DNA of 64,000 nucleotides from JBLEFH01 sp047345645 (GCA_047345645.1 JBLEFH010000004.1); one strand, 5' to 3'. Positions 33,559-41,987 are shown, counted from the first letter of the stretch. A program made the numbers and translations. The notes: generated by a model from the sequence alone, not told the origin.

Positions 33559-34260
33559 ATGGCCGATCTGCATCTTTTCACCGCCGCCACGATGAATGGC
33601 TATAAGCCCGTGATTTTCATGGAGGAGGCGAAGCTGGATTATGAACTGACGCCGCTCGATCTTGGCGAAGGCGATCAGTTTGCGCCGGATTATCTCAAGA
33701 TGAACCCGAACGGGAAAATCCCGACATTGTTTGATCGCAATGAGGGGCGGTCGATTTTCGAGAGCGGCGCGATCCTGTGGCATCTGGCGGAAAAGACGCG
33801 GCAATTTCTGCCTCAGGACCCGGTGGGCCGGTCGCAGGCGCTGCAATGGCTGTTCTTTCAGGTGGGCCATGTCGGGCCGATGATGGGTCAGGCGATGTAT
33901 TTCCAGCGCGTGGCGCAGCCGAATGGACAAGAAGATGCTTTCGCGATCCGCCGCTATGTAGAGGAGTCGCGACGGATTTTGGAGGTGCTGGATACGCAGC
34001 TCAAGGGCAAGGACTATCTCGTCGGCGATTATTCCATCGCGGATATGGCGACCTATCCTTGGGCGCGGGCCTATCCTTGGGCGAAGGTGGATATTTCCGG
34101 GCTCGACAATCTCCAGCGCTGGTTTGAGCAGATGGAGGCGCGGCCCGCCGTGCGCAAGGCGCTGACCATCCCCAAGGAGCAACCGGCCTTCTGGGGCGGC
34201 GATGATGGCGAGGCCACCCGCGAGAATGCGGCGAATTTTGCCCGTGATGTGAAAGGCTAA
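33559..34260 (+). CDS. Glutathione S-transferase family protein (YghU/YfcG-like)
   Basis: The 233-residue protein has a thioredoxin-like N-terminal domain (LHLFTAATMNGYKPVIFMEE, MNPNGKIPTLF and ESGAILWHLAEK as the glutathione site) and an all-helical C-terminal domain with LVGDYSIADMATYPWA. The N-terminal TAATMNGYK matches the nucleophilic-elongating/nu-class pattern where Thr or Asn replaces Tyr/Ser/Cys. These enzymes often reduce disulfide-type bonds or peroxides. It starts 3 bases after the flavoprotein stop and is probably controlled by HxlR as well. Confidence 0.87.
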   Translation: MADLHLFTAATMNGYKPVIFMEEAKLDYELTPLDLGEGDQFAPDYLKMNPNGKIPTLFDRNEGRSIFESGAILWHLAEKTRQFLPQDPVGRSQALQWLFFQVGHVGPMMGQAMYFQRVAQPNGQEDAFAIRRYVEESRRILEVLDTQLKGKDYLVGDYSIADMATYPWARAYPWAKVDISGLDNLQRWFEQMEARPAVRKALTIPKEQPAFWGGDDGEATRENAANFARDVKG

Positions 34261-34325
34261 TAGAATCCTCTCGCCTTTTTGTGCTCTCATGGTATGGGAG
34301 CGCACATTTGCTTTGGAGAGTTTCT

Positions 34326-35519
34326 ATGCCCGCCTCTGATTATCCGATCTGGCGCAAGCCACAGCACCATATGGACGCCGATCACAGTTCGGACCATGTG
34401 CATTGGGTCGAGCTGTTTTACGACCTGATCCATGTGGTCACGATTTTCCTGCTCGGGAATTATCTGAGCCACCATCACGGGCTGGACGGGTTTCTGACCT
34501 TCGCACTGATGTTTACGGCGCTGTGGTTTGCCTGGGCGGATCTGAGCGTGTTCAACTCGGTGTTTCTCTGCACGGATTGGCAACATCGCTGCACCATGGC
34601 GCTGCAAATTGTGACGGTGATGATCGCGGCGGCCTCGATCCCGGCAATCACCGGGAATGGGTGGGCTTTCTTCGCCCTCGCTTTCGCGCTCAACAAGGCG
34701 CTGCTCGCGTTTCTCTACATGCGCAGCAACCGCCACGATTTGGAAAGCAGCATCGGCAACCGCGTCGCATGGCGGTTCCTGATTGTCGCGGCGATCTTCC
34801 TGGTCTCGGCGGTCCTGCCGAAGCCGCTCGCCTATTGGGCCTTCGCCTTCGCGGTGGTGCTGATCCAGATTTTCTATATGGCGCCGAAATTCGGCATGAT
34901 CGCGATGCCGCGCTTCCAGCCGCGCGTTGGCCATCTGATGGAGCGTTTCGCCCTGCTCACCCTGATCGTGCTGGGTGAGGGCTTTTTTAAACTTGTCACC
35001 ACGCTGACCGAAAAAGGCATCTACAAGGTCTCGCCCGATGTGATGTTCAACTTCATCCTCGGCGGTGTCGCGATTTTCGTGATGGCGTGGATCTATTTCG
35101 ACTTCGTCGGCAACGCCAAGCCCAAGGATGAGAAGAAATGGACGCTGGTGATCATCTGGCTGGCGCATCTGGTGCTGATGATGAGCGGCGTGATGGTCGG
35201 CGTCGCACTCGCCGGTGAGGTGAAGGTCGGGTTTTTCGAGCCCTATCCCATTGAATACCGCGCCATCGGCTGTTTCGGGATGATCGGCTATCTCGGCGCG
35301 CTGTGGGTGATCCAGACGCAGATCGACCGCCACCGCACACGTCAATTCGCCGATGGCAAGCTGCGGCTCGTCGGCATCGGGCTGGCATTTATCTGCTATC
35401 TTGTCGTGCCTTATGTCCCGGCGATTATTGGCAACTTCTTCTTTGCCGCGGCGCTCTTCACCCAGATCGTCATCCCGCTGATGCGCGGCTATCGCTATTT
35501 CGAGGCGGAAGAAAGCTGA
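34326..35519 (+). CDS. Low temperature requirement protein A (LtrA) family membrane protein
   Basis: The protein of about 397 residues has about ten hydrophobic segments and the LtrA N-terminus HWVELFYDLIHVVTIFLLG, followed by FAWADLSVFNSVF and RFALLTLIVLGEGFFKLV, all typical of PF06772. The family was named from a Listeria cold-sensitive mutant and its biochemical role is unknown. ATG 34326 is chosen because GGAGAG lies just upstream (34314-34319); 34281 is a longer in-frame alternative. It is transcribed with the upstream GST gene or from its own promoter in the 65-base gap. Confidence 0.85.
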   Translation: MPASDYPIWRKPQHHMDADHSSDHVHWVELFYDLIHVVTIFLLGNYLSHHHGLDGFLTFALMFTALWFAWADLSVFNSVFLCTDWQHRCTMALQIVTVMIAAASIPAITGNGWAFFALAFALNKALLAFLYMRSNRHDLESSIGNRVAWRFLIVAAIFLVSAVLPKPLAYWAFAFAVVLIQIFYMAPKFGMIAMPRFQPRVGHLMERFALLTLIVLGEGFFKLVTTLTEKGIYKVSPDVMFNFILGGVAIFVMAWIYFDFVGNAKPKDEKKWTLVIIWLAHLVLMMSGVMVGVALAGEVKVGFFEPYPIEYRAIGCFGMIGYLGALWVIQTQIDRHRTRQFADGKLRLVGIGLAFICYLVVPYVPAIIGNFFFAAALFTQIVIPLMRGYRYFEAEES

Positions 35520-35582
35520 CAGGGGACTCGCCTGCACGTCAGTAAATCTTTAACCATCTTCCCGAGATAAGACCTCGGGAGG

Positions 35583-36029
35583 ATGGATATGAGCGACAAA
35601 GATGCAATCATGCCCCGCGTGGCGGAGAGCTTTGCCAAGCAGAAGGTGATGGAGACGCTCGGCGCGACGCTGGTGTCCGCCACTGATGGGCGGGTTGAGA
35701 TTGCGCTGCCGTTCAACCCTGACTTCACTCAGCAACACGGATTTCTCCATGCCGGAACGGTCGCGACGGTGCTGGACAGCGCCTGCGGCTATGCGGGCTT
35801 TAGCGTGATGCCCGAGGATGCCGCCGTTTTGACGGCGGAATTCAAGATCAATCTGCTCGCGCCCGCGGACGGCCAAAGCTTCCATTTTGTCGGTGAGGTC
35901 GTCAAGCCGGGGCGCACGCTCGTGATCGCGCAAGGCACCGCATTTGCCGAGAAAGACGGCAAGGAAAAGGCCATCGCGATCATGACCGCCACCCTCGCCG
36001 TCGTGCAGGGGCGCGGGTTGAGCGGGTGA
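35583..36029 (+). CDS. PaaI-like hotdog-fold thioesterase
   Basis: The 148-residue protein has the hotdog fold signature HGFLHAGTVATVLDSACGYAG with the acidic Asp, and AEFKINLLAPADG as the following strand. It belongs to the PaaI/YbgC acyl-CoA thioesterase group; the acyl substrate is not clear. Two ATGs at 35583 and 35589 are possible starts, both near AGGATGG-like ribosome sites (GGGAGG at 35578-35583). It lies between ltrA and the heat-shock dnaK promoter. Confidence 0.85.
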   Translation: MDMSDKDAIMPRVAESFAKQKVMETLGATLVSATDGRVEIALPFNPDFTQQHGFLHAGTVATVLDSACGYAGFSVMPEDAAVLTAEFKINLLAPADGQSFHFVGEVVKPGRTLVIAQGTAFAEKDGKEKAIAIMTATLAVVQGRGLSG

Positions 36030-36081
36030 CGACACACAAAAGAATGAGTCCGATTTGTTCCATTTTAGGGGTTTTGACCCG

Positions 36082-36113
36082 CTTGCAGCCCCTGAACGCC
36101 CTCCCTATATACG
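36082..36113 (+). promoter_or_regulatory. RpoH (sigma-32) type heat-shock promoter of dnaK
   Basis: CTTG at 36082-36085 is followed by 18 bases and CCTATATACG at 36104-36113. This matches the alphaproteobacterial RpoH pattern CTTG-N17/18-CYTATNTNNG. The predicted start site near 36120 leaves a 5' leader of roughly 110 bases before dnaK. This promoter should raise dnaK and probably dnaJ on heat shock. Confidence 0.78.
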
Positions 36114-36227
36114 CCCAGAAGCCTGCTGTGGCCGATTTGCACCATAAATTGGTTCGGCGGGCGGGATCGGTGGCGGGAGCCAAAACGGGCCTGCTGCCAT
36201 ATATCGCCGCAATGAAAGGAACTATGC

Positions 36228-38141
36228 ATGTCTAAAGTTATCGGTATCGACCTCGGCACCACGAACTCCTGCGTCGCCATCATGGATGGTCAGAACGCCA
36301 AGGTGATCGAAAACGCCGAAGGGGCGCGCACGACGCCCTCCGTGGTCGCATTCACCGACGACGAGCGACTGGTCGGACAACCGGCCAAGCGCCAGTCCGT
36401 CACCAACCCGACCAACACCCTCTCCGCTGTGAAACGCCTGATCGGCCGCCGGTTCGAAGACCCGACCGTGAAGGAAGATATGAACAAGGTGCCTTACGAG
36501 ATCGTCGAAGGCCCCAATGGCGACGCGTGGGTGAAAGCCAAGGACGAGAAATACTCGCCTTCCCAAATCTCCGCCTTCGTTCTGCAAAAGATGAAGGAAA
36601 CCGCTGAGTCCTATCTCGGTGAGACCGTTGATAAGGCCGTGATCACCGTTCCGGCGTATTTCAACGATGCACAACGTCAGGCCACCAAAGACGCCGGCAA
36701 GATCGCGGGCCTCGAAGTGCTGCGCATCATCAACGAGCCGACCGCGGCTGCGCTGGCGTATGGCCTCGACAAGAAAGAAACCAAGACCATTGCCGTCTAC
36801 GACCTTGGCGGCGGGACCTTCGACGTGACCGTGCTCGAAATCGACGACGGCCTGTTCGAAGTGAAGTCGACCAATGGCGACACCTTCCTCGGCGGTGAGG
36901 ATTTCGACGAGCGCATCGTCAACTACCTCGCAGACGAGTTCAAAAAGGAAAACGGCGTCGATCTGCGCAAGGACAAGATGGCGCTTCAGCGTCTGCGCGA
37001 AGCGGCCGAGAAAGCCAAGATCGAGCTCTCGTCCTCGACCACGACCGAGATCAACCAGCCGTTTATCTCGATGGCCGATGGCCAGCCGCTGCACCTCGTC
37101 ATGAAGCTGACCCGCGCCAAGCTGGAAAGCCTCGTGGACGATCTCATCAAGCGCACCCTCAAGCCGTCCGATGCGGCGCTGAAGGATGCCGGTCTGTCGA
37201 AATCCGATATTGACGAGGTCGTTCTGGTCGGCGGGATGACCCGGATGCCGAAAGTCATCGAAGAGGTCACCAAATTCTTCGGCAAGGAACCGCATAAGGG
37301 TGTGAACCCCGATGAGGTTGTGGCGCTCGGCGCGGCCATTCAGGGCGGCGTTTTGCAGGGCGACGTGAAAGACGTTGTGCTGCTCGACGTGACCCCGCTG
37401 TCGCTCGGGATCGAGACCCTTGGCGGCGTGTTCACCCGTCTCATCGACCGGAACACGACCATCCCGACCAAGAAGTCGCAGGTCTTTTCGACTGCCGAAG
37501 ACAACCAGAACGCCGTGACCATCCGCGTATTCCAAGGTGAGCGCGAAATGGCGAGCGACAACAAGCTGCTCGGCCAGTTCAACCTTGAGGACATTCCGCC
37601 GGCACCGCGCGGTCTGCCCCAGATCGAAGTGACCTTCGACATCGACGCGAACGGGATCGTCTCCGTCTCGGCCAAGGATAAAGGCACGGGCAAAGAGCAG
37701 AAGATCACCATTCAGGCGTCGGGCGGCCTTAGCGATGAGGATATCGACAAGATGGTCCGCGAAGCCGAGGAGAACGCCGAAGCCGATAAGGCCAAGCGCG
37801 GTCTCGTCGAGGCACGCAACCAAGCCGAAAGCCTTGTCCACTCGACCGAGAAAGCCGTCAAAGAACATGGCGACAAGGTCGATCCGACTACCGTGGAAGC
37901 GATCGAAATGTCGCTTGCCAACCTCAAAGAGGCCATGGAGGGCGAGGACGCCGAGAAGATCAAGGCGCGCATCAATGATGTGAGCGAGGCCAGCGTCAAG
38001 CTTGGCGAGGCGATCTACAAGTCGCAGGAAGCCGATGGCGAAGCGTCGGGTGACGAAGATGGCCCGTCCAGCAGCGATGACGATGTGGTCGATGCCGATT
38101 TCGAAGATCTCGGCGAAGATCCCGACAACAAGAAGTCGTAA
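36228..38141 (+). CDS. dnaK: Chaperone DnaK (Hsp70)
   Basis: The 637-residue protein has the full Hsp70 layout: ATPase start KVIGIDLGTTNSCVAIMDG, IINEPTAAALAYGLDK, YDLGGGTFDVTVLEI and VLVGGMTRMPKV, the substrate-binding domain (DVTPLSLGIETLGGVFTRLI) and a helical lid ending in an acidic tail with VVDADFEDL. It folds nascent and stress-damaged proteins with DnaJ and GrpE. The ATG at 36228 follows AAAGGAA. An RpoH-type promoter lies upstream, and a stable hairpin without a T-run separates it from dnaJ. Confidence 0.98.
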   Translation: MSKVIGIDLGTTNSCVAIMDGQNAKVIENAEGARTTPSVVAFTDDERLVGQPAKRQSVTNPTNTLSAVKRLIGRRFEDPTVKEDMNKVPYEIVEGPNGDAWVKAKDEKYSPSQISAFVLQKMKETAESYLGETVDKAVITVPAYFNDAQRQATKDAGKIAGLEVLRIINEPTAAALAYGLDKKETKTIAVYDLGGGTFDVTVLEIDDGLFEVKSTNGDTFLGGEDFDERIVNYLADEFKKENGVDLRKDKMALQRLREAAEKAKIELSSSTTTEINQPFISMADGQPLHLVMKLTRAKLESLVDDLIKRTLKPSDAALKDAGLSKSDIDEVVLVGGMTRMPKVIEEVTKFFGKEPHKGVNPDEVVALGAAIQGGVLQGDVKDVVLLDVTPLSLGIETLGGVFTRLIDRNTTIPTKKSQVFSTAEDNQNAVTIRVFQGEREMASDNKLLGQFNLEDIPPAPRGLPQIEVTFDIDANGIVSVSAKDKGTGKEQKITIQASGGLSDEDIDKMVREAEENAEADKAKRGLVEARNQAESLVHSTEKAVKEHGDKVDPTTVEAIEMSLANLKEAMEGEDAEKIKARINDVSEASVKLGEAIYKSQEADGEASGDEDGPSSSDDDVVDADFEDLGEDPDNKKS

Positions 38142-38148
38142 GCGCAAA

Positions 38149-38172
38149 GCGGCCCCCTCAACCGGGGGCCGC
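38149..38172 (+). terminator. GC-rich hairpin between dnaK and dnaJ
   Basis: GCGGCCCCC at 38149-38157 pairs perfectly with GGGGGCCGC at 38164-38172 around a six-base loop. No T-tract follows, so it is more likely an mRNA-stabilising or attenuating element that sets the dnaK/dnaJ ratio than a full terminator. Confidence 0.6.
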
Positions 38173-38196
38173 ACCCCTTAAAGGGATCGGTATTTC

Positions 38197-39339
38197 ATGG
38201 CAAAACGTGATTATTACGAAGTCTTGGGTGTGGCGCGCGGCGCGTCGGATGACGAGATCAAGAAGGCTTATCGCAAGAAAGCCAAGGAGCTCCATCCGGA
38301 CCGCAACGCCGACAATCCCGATGCCGAAGCGCAGTTCAAGGAAGCCAACGAGGCTTACGACACGCTGAAAGACCCTGAAAAGAAAGCGGCTTATGACCGG
38401 TTTGGTCATGCGGCGTTTGAAGGCGGCATGGGCGGCGGCTATCGCCCCGGTGGCGGCGGTCCCGGCGGCGCGGACTTCGCCTCGGCCTTCTCCGATGTGT
38501 TCGACGATCTGTTCGGCAATTTCGCGGGCGGACGGCGCGGCGGCACGCAGCGCAGCACCCGCGGCGCGGATCTGCGCTACAACATGTCCGTAACCCTCGA
38601 AGAAGCGTTCAACGGCAAGCAATCGACGATCACCGTCCCCGGCTCGGCCACCTGTGAAAGCTGCAGCGGCACGGGCGCGGAAGGCGGCGTGGAACCGGCG
38701 ACCTGCCCGACCTGTTCAGGCATGGGCAAGGTCCGCGCGCAGCAAGGGTTTTTCACGGTGGAACGCACTTGCCCGACCTGCGGCGGGCGCGGCCAGATCA
38801 TCAAAAACCCCTGCGGCTCCTGCGCGGGCGCGGGCCGTGTCCAGAAGGACCGGACCATGACCGTCAACATCCCCAAGGGCGTCGAGACCGGCACCCGCAT
38901 TCGCCTCGCCGGTGAAGGGGAAGCAGGTCTGCGCGGCGGCCCGGCGGGCGATCTCTACATCTTCATCGAAGTGCAGGATCACCCGATCTTCGAACGCGAC
39001 GGCCAAACGCTCTACTGCCACATCCCCGTCCCCATGACGACGGCGGCGCTTGGCGGCGAGATCGAGGCCCCGACCATCGATGGCGGCCGCAGCCGGGTGA
39101 AGATCCCGGCGGGCGTGCAGTCCGGCAAACAGCTTCGGATGCGCGGCAAGGGGATGCCCGCGATCCGCTCCAGCGCCATGGGCGATATGTATATCGAGCT
39201 GGACATCGAGACCCCGGTGAACCTCAGCTCCAAGCAAAAAGAACTGCTGAAACAGTTCGAGGCCGAAGGCAAGAACAACTCCCCCAGCCAGCAGGATTTC
39301 TTCAGCCGGGTGAAGGGGTTCTGGGATGCGCGGAATTAG
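38197..39339 (+). CDS. dnaJ: Chaperone DnaJ (Hsp40)
   Basis: The 380-residue protein is a type I J-protein: J-domain with HPD (in ELHPDRN, about residue 33), a Gly/Phe-rich stretch from about residue 75, and a zinc domain with four CxxCxGxG-type repeats (CESCSGTG, CPTCSGMG, CPTCGGRG, CGSCAGAG). The C-terminal substrate-binding region follows. It delivers clients to DnaK and triggers its ATPase. It starts 55 bases after dnaK, past the hairpin, and is followed by a clear terminator. Confidence 0.98.
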   Translation: MAKRDYYEVLGVARGASDDEIKKAYRKKAKELHPDRNADNPDAEAQFKEANEAYDTLKDPEKKAAYDRFGHAAFEGGMGGGYRPGGGGPGGADFASAFSDVFDDLFGNFAGGRRGGTQRSTRGADLRYNMSVTLEEAFNGKQSTITVPGSATCESCSGTGAEGGVEPATCPTCSGMGKVRAQQGFFTVERTCPTCGGRGQIIKNPCGSCAGAGRVQKDRTMTVNIPKGVETGTRIRLAGEGEAGLRGGPAGDLYIFIEVQDHPIFERDGQTLYCHIPVPMTTAALGGEIEAPTIDGGRSRVKIPAGVQSGKQLRMRGKGMPAIRSSAMGDMYIELDIETPVNLSSKQKELLKQFEAEGKNNSPSQQDFFSRVKGFWDARN

Positions 39340-39362
39340 ACGCGGGTCTTGATTAAGTGATG

Positions 39363-39396
39363 AAAGCCGCGTCTCCTAGGAGGCGCGGTTTTTTTA
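39363..39396 (+). terminator. Rho-independent terminator of dnaK-dnaJ
   Basis: CCGCG-T-CTCC pairs with GGAG-G-CGCGG around a tight loop (CTCCTAGGAG core), followed by seven T residues. It lies right after the dnaJ stop and should end the heat-shock unit. Confidence 0.88.
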
Positions 39397-39422
39397 ATAG
39401 TTATGCGTTTTAAAGAGTTTTG

Positions 39423-40010
39423 ATGTTCTCAAGATTGAAAATCGACACACCCATGAAAAAATTCAGGCTCGCCGGCGCGCTTTGGTGCGGCGGGAGTGCC
39501 GCGGTCTTCTTCGCCCTTGTGTGGCTGTCCATGACGACGATGGACGGATCTCCTTCGACTGACGGGATGACTTTAGCGATTTCGGGAACGCTTTCATCAG
39601 CACTTATTGGTTGGTTTAGTGCGACGGAGTTCGGAAAAAGCGGATGGAAAGGCTGGGGACGGGCTGCGCTCTTCGTTTTCTTAGTGATTGTCTTGGCGGC
39701 GCCCGTGGCGACGCTATTCATACTCATCTTCTTAGCGGCTTTGGATGTTATCCAAGAAGTCCCCTCAATGGACGCCGAAACATTTACGACGGAGGCGATC
39801 CGCATCATCTCTATGATACCAGCGGCTATCGTCGCCATTGCGGCTTTAACGATTGCTTTAATTGCATTTCTGGCAGGCCCTATGATCCTGTTCATCAGTC
39901 CGATCAGTGCGCTTAGCGTCATCCCCACGTTCATCCTCATGCAGCGTGACATGATCCGTCGCCGTGCCCGGATGGACGCCGCCCTCACGGCAGCCGCGCC
40001 CGGTCAATGA
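39423..40010 (+). CDS. Hypothetical integral membrane protein
   Basis: The protein of about 195 residues has four hydrophobic segments: GALWCGGSAAVFFALVWL, AALFVFLVIVLAAPVATLFI, IISMIPAAIVAIAALTIALI and GPMILFISPISALSVI, with a basic C-terminal tail (RDMIRRRARMD). I do not recognise a family. ATG 39423 or 39453 (MKKFRLAG) could be the start. The 3' end overlaps the convergent Lrp-type gene by 26 bases. Its base composition is lower in GC than the neighbours, which may mark recent arrival or weak selection. Confidence 0.6.
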   Translation: MFSRLKIDTPMKKFRLAGALWCGGSAAVFFALVWLSMTTMDGSPSTDGMTLAISGTLSSALIGWFSATEFGKSGWKGWGRAALFVFLVIVLAAPVATLFILIFLAALDVIQEVPSMDAETFTTEAIRIISMIPAAIVAIAALTIALIAFLAGPMILFISPISALSVIPTFILMQRDMIRRRARMDAALTAAAPGQ

Positions 40011-40464
40011 ACCGCCGGAGGGCGAAACGCGAGCGCACCGCGCGGATGCCGTCCATCCGCATCAGCCGGGTTTGCAGGAAGCGTTCATAGTCTTCGAGGT
40101 CCCGCACAGCGACTTCGAGCATGAAATCCTGACTGCCGGTGAGCAGCACCCCTCCGACGACCTCTTCGAAACGGCCGACATGCTGCTCGAACCGGGTGAT
40201 CGCCTCGGCCTCCTGCCGCTCCAGTTCCACGAAGACAAACACCGTGATCGGATAGCCGCTGGCGCGCCGGTTGAGCCGCGCGTGATAGCCTTCGATCAGC
40301 CCCGCTTCCTCCAGCGCCGAGAGGCGGCGTTTGCAGGGGGTGGCGGAGAGGCCGACGCGTTCCGCGAGTTCGGTGACGGGCAGGCGCGCGTCCTCCTGAA
40401 TCGCTTGCAGGATGCGGCGGTCGGTTTCGTCTATAGCGTGTTTCACTCGCAAACCCTCATTCAT
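39985..40464 (-). CDS. Lrp/AsnC family transcriptional regulator
   Basis: The 159-residue protein has an N-terminal helix-turn-helix (DETDRRILQAIQEDARLPVTELAERVGLS) and a C-terminal RAM ligand domain (FVFVELERQ, EVVGGVLLTGSQDFMLEVAV). It is divergent from an amino-acid dehydrogenase of the leucine/valine type, which suggests it senses a branched-chain or aromatic amino acid and controls catabolism, like BkdR/Lrp. A short inverted repeat sits next to its start codon. Ligand identity is inferred only from the neighbour. Confidence 0.92.
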   Translation of the reverse strand: MNEGLRVKHAIDETDRRILQAIQEDARLPVTELAERVGLSATPCKRRLSALEEAGLIEGYHARLNRRASGYPITVFVFVELERQEAEAITRFEQHVGRFEEVVGGVLLTGSQDFMLEVAVRDLEDYERFLQTRLMRMDGIRAVRSRFALRRFIDRARLP

Positions 40465-40465
40465 G

Positions 40466-40478
40466 AGCGATATTCGCT
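40466..40478. promoter_or_regulatory. AGCGA-N3-TCGCT inverted repeat, candidate Lrp-type operator
   Basis: AGCGA at 40466-40470 and TCGCT at 40474-40478 are inverted around TAT, two bases upstream of the Lrp-type start codon. The place suits autoregulation or control of the divergent dehydrogenase. Lrp-family sites are degenerate, so the assignment is tentative. Confidence 0.4.
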
Positions 40479-40557
40479 AAAATCTGCTTCGCGCGCCCAA
40501 AGATCAATCGAAAATCACTCTTGGCCTTGTGGTAAACTGGGGCAAAGGGAGGCACCT

Positions 40558-41601
40558 ATGGTCAAGATCATTGATGAAAAGGCACCGGCAGGCTTTGAGC
40601 GGCTGGTTTATGCGGAAGACGAGGCGTCCGGCCTCAAGGCGTTTATCGCGATCCATTCCACCGCGCTCGGCCCGGCGGCGGGCGGGTGCCGGATGTGGAA
40701 TTACGCCACCGAGGACGAGGCGCGCGCCGATGCGCTGCGGCTGGCGCGCGGCATGACCTATAAAAACGCGATGGCGGATCTGGCGCTTGGCGGCGGCAAA
40801 TCGGTCATCTGGGGCGATGCCAAGACGGATAAGAGCCCGGCGCTGTTCCACGCGTTCGGCAAGGCGGTCGATAGTCTCGCGGGCCAGTATTACACCGCGG
40901 AAGACGTGGGCATTTCCACCGAGGACATGGCGCTGGTCGCCGAGGTCACGCCTTATGCGGTTGGTCTCAGCGGCAAGAGCGGCGACCCGTCGCCTTTCAC
41001 GGCGGAGGGCGTGTTTCAATGCCTCAAGGTCGGCGCGGCGCAGGTGTTCGGCAGTGACGATCTGACCGGGCGCAGCGTGTCGGTGCAGGGCCTCGGCCAT
41101 GTCGGCATGTCGCTGGCGGAGAAGCTCCACGCGGCGGGCGCCAAGCTGATCGTGTCGGATATTCGTCAGGACGCGCTGGATCACGCGGTTTCTGCCTTTG
41201 GCGCGACGGTCTGCGCGCCCGAAGAGGCGGCATCGCAAGATGTGGATATCTACGCGCCTTGCGCCCTTGGCGGTGCGCTGAATGAGGCAACCGTTCCGGC
41301 GCTCAAGGCCAAGCTCGTCTGCGGCGCGGCGAACAACCAGCTTGCCACGCCCGAGATGGCCGATGCGCTGCGGGCGCGCGGGATCCTCTATTGCCCCGAT
41401 TATGTGGTGAACAGCGGCGGGATCATCTCGGTCGCGGGCGAGATCCACGGGCGCGGCGAAAACTTCCGTAATGAGCGCCTGAGCGGTGTGGCCGAGCGGA
41501 TGCGGGTCCTTCTCAAACGGGCGCAGGCGGAGGACCGCACCACCACCTCCATCGCCAATGAGATGGTTGAGACGATGATCGCCGAGAAGCGCGTCGCCTG
41601 A
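40558..41601 (+). CDS. Glu/Leu/Phe/Val dehydrogenase (leucine dehydrogenase-like)
   Basis: The 347-residue protein has the amino-acid dehydrogenase core: GPAAGGCRMW, MTYKNAMADLALGGGKSVIWGD with the catalytic Lys in GGGK, YYTAEDVGI, and a Rossmann domain starting VSVQGLGHVGMSLAEKL. CGAANNQL completes the nucleotide site. This length and pattern fit the leucine/phenylalanine/valine group rather than hexameric glutamate dehydrogenase. It deaminates a branched-chain or aromatic amino acid to the 2-oxo acid with NAD+. ATG 40558 follows GGGAGG. It is divergent from an Lrp regulator. Confidence 0.9.
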   Translation: MVKIIDEKAPAGFERLVYAEDEASGLKAFIAIHSTALGPAAGGCRMWNYATEDEARADALRLARGMTYKNAMADLALGGGKSVIWGDAKTDKSPALFHAFGKAVDSLAGQYYTAEDVGISTEDMALVAEVTPYAVGLSGKSGDPSPFTAEGVFQCLKVGAAQVFGSDDLTGRSVSVQGLGHVGMSLAEKLHAAGAKLIVSDIRQDALDHAVSAFGATVCAPEEAASQDVDIYAPCALGGALNEATVPALKAKLVCGAANNQLATPEMADALRARGILYCPDYVVNSGGIISVAGEIHGRGENFRNERLSGVAERMRVLLKRAQAEDRTTTSIANEMVETMIAEKRVA

Positions 41602-41607
41602 ACCGGC

Positions 41608-41638
41608 AGGGGCCGCGCCCCCACCCGATGCGGCCCCT
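41608..41638. terminator. GC-rich hairpin between convergent genes
   Basis: AGGGGCCGC at 41608-41616 pairs perfectly with GCGGCCCCT at 41630-41638 around a 13-base loop, in the short gap between the dehydrogenase and the SemiSWEET gene. No T-run is present on either side, so it may act as a weak bidirectional terminator or a 3'-end stabiliser. Confidence 0.5.
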
Positions 41639-41885
41639 ACCCGAAACGCAGTTTCGCCAGAATAATGGCGGAAATCATGCTGAGCGACAGCGCGTTGGCG
41701 AGGATCAGCGGCCAGGACATCAGTGCCAACCCGTAGATCAGCCAAAGCGTCATGGTCGCGAAAATCATTAGGCTGGTCGAGAGCGAGAGGTCCCGTGTCT
41801 CCTGCGTGCGCCAAGCCTTGAGCACCTGCGGCAACCAGCAGATCGTGCCGAGGATTCCAGCGACATATCCGATCAGATCAATCAT
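41637..41885 (-). CDS. SemiSWEET/PQ-loop small membrane transporter
   Basis: The 82-residue protein has three predicted helices and the PQ motif in GTICWLPQVLKAWRT (about residues 13-27), followed by LSTSLMIFATMTLWLIYG and ALSLSMISAIILAKL. It is the three-helix half-unit of SWEET-type transporters, which dimerise to move small sugars. The substrate is unknown. The size of about 80-90 residues fits the family exactly. Confidence 0.88.
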   Translation of the reverse strand: MIDLIGYVAGILGTICWLPQVLKAWRTQETRDLSLSTSLMIFATMTLWLIYGLALMSWPLILANALSLSMISAIILAKLRFG

Positions 41886-41987
41886 GGCGTGGTCCTTCCT
41901 ATCTGCCGCCCGCCGCTGAATGCGGCGTCGCGCAATGAGGGGCCGCTGGCCCCGAAGCGCGCGACCTTCCCCTCATTTGCATAAAAA

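Noticed and set aside
36222..38174. 650-residue minus-strand open frame
   Set aside because: It is antisense to dnaK; long antisense frames are common opposite conserved high-GC genes.
39410..39988. 192-residue minus-strand frame opposite the hypothetical membrane protein
   Set aside because: Its sequence is Ala/Ile/Lys-rich without a signal or domain, while the plus frame gives four clean membrane helices.
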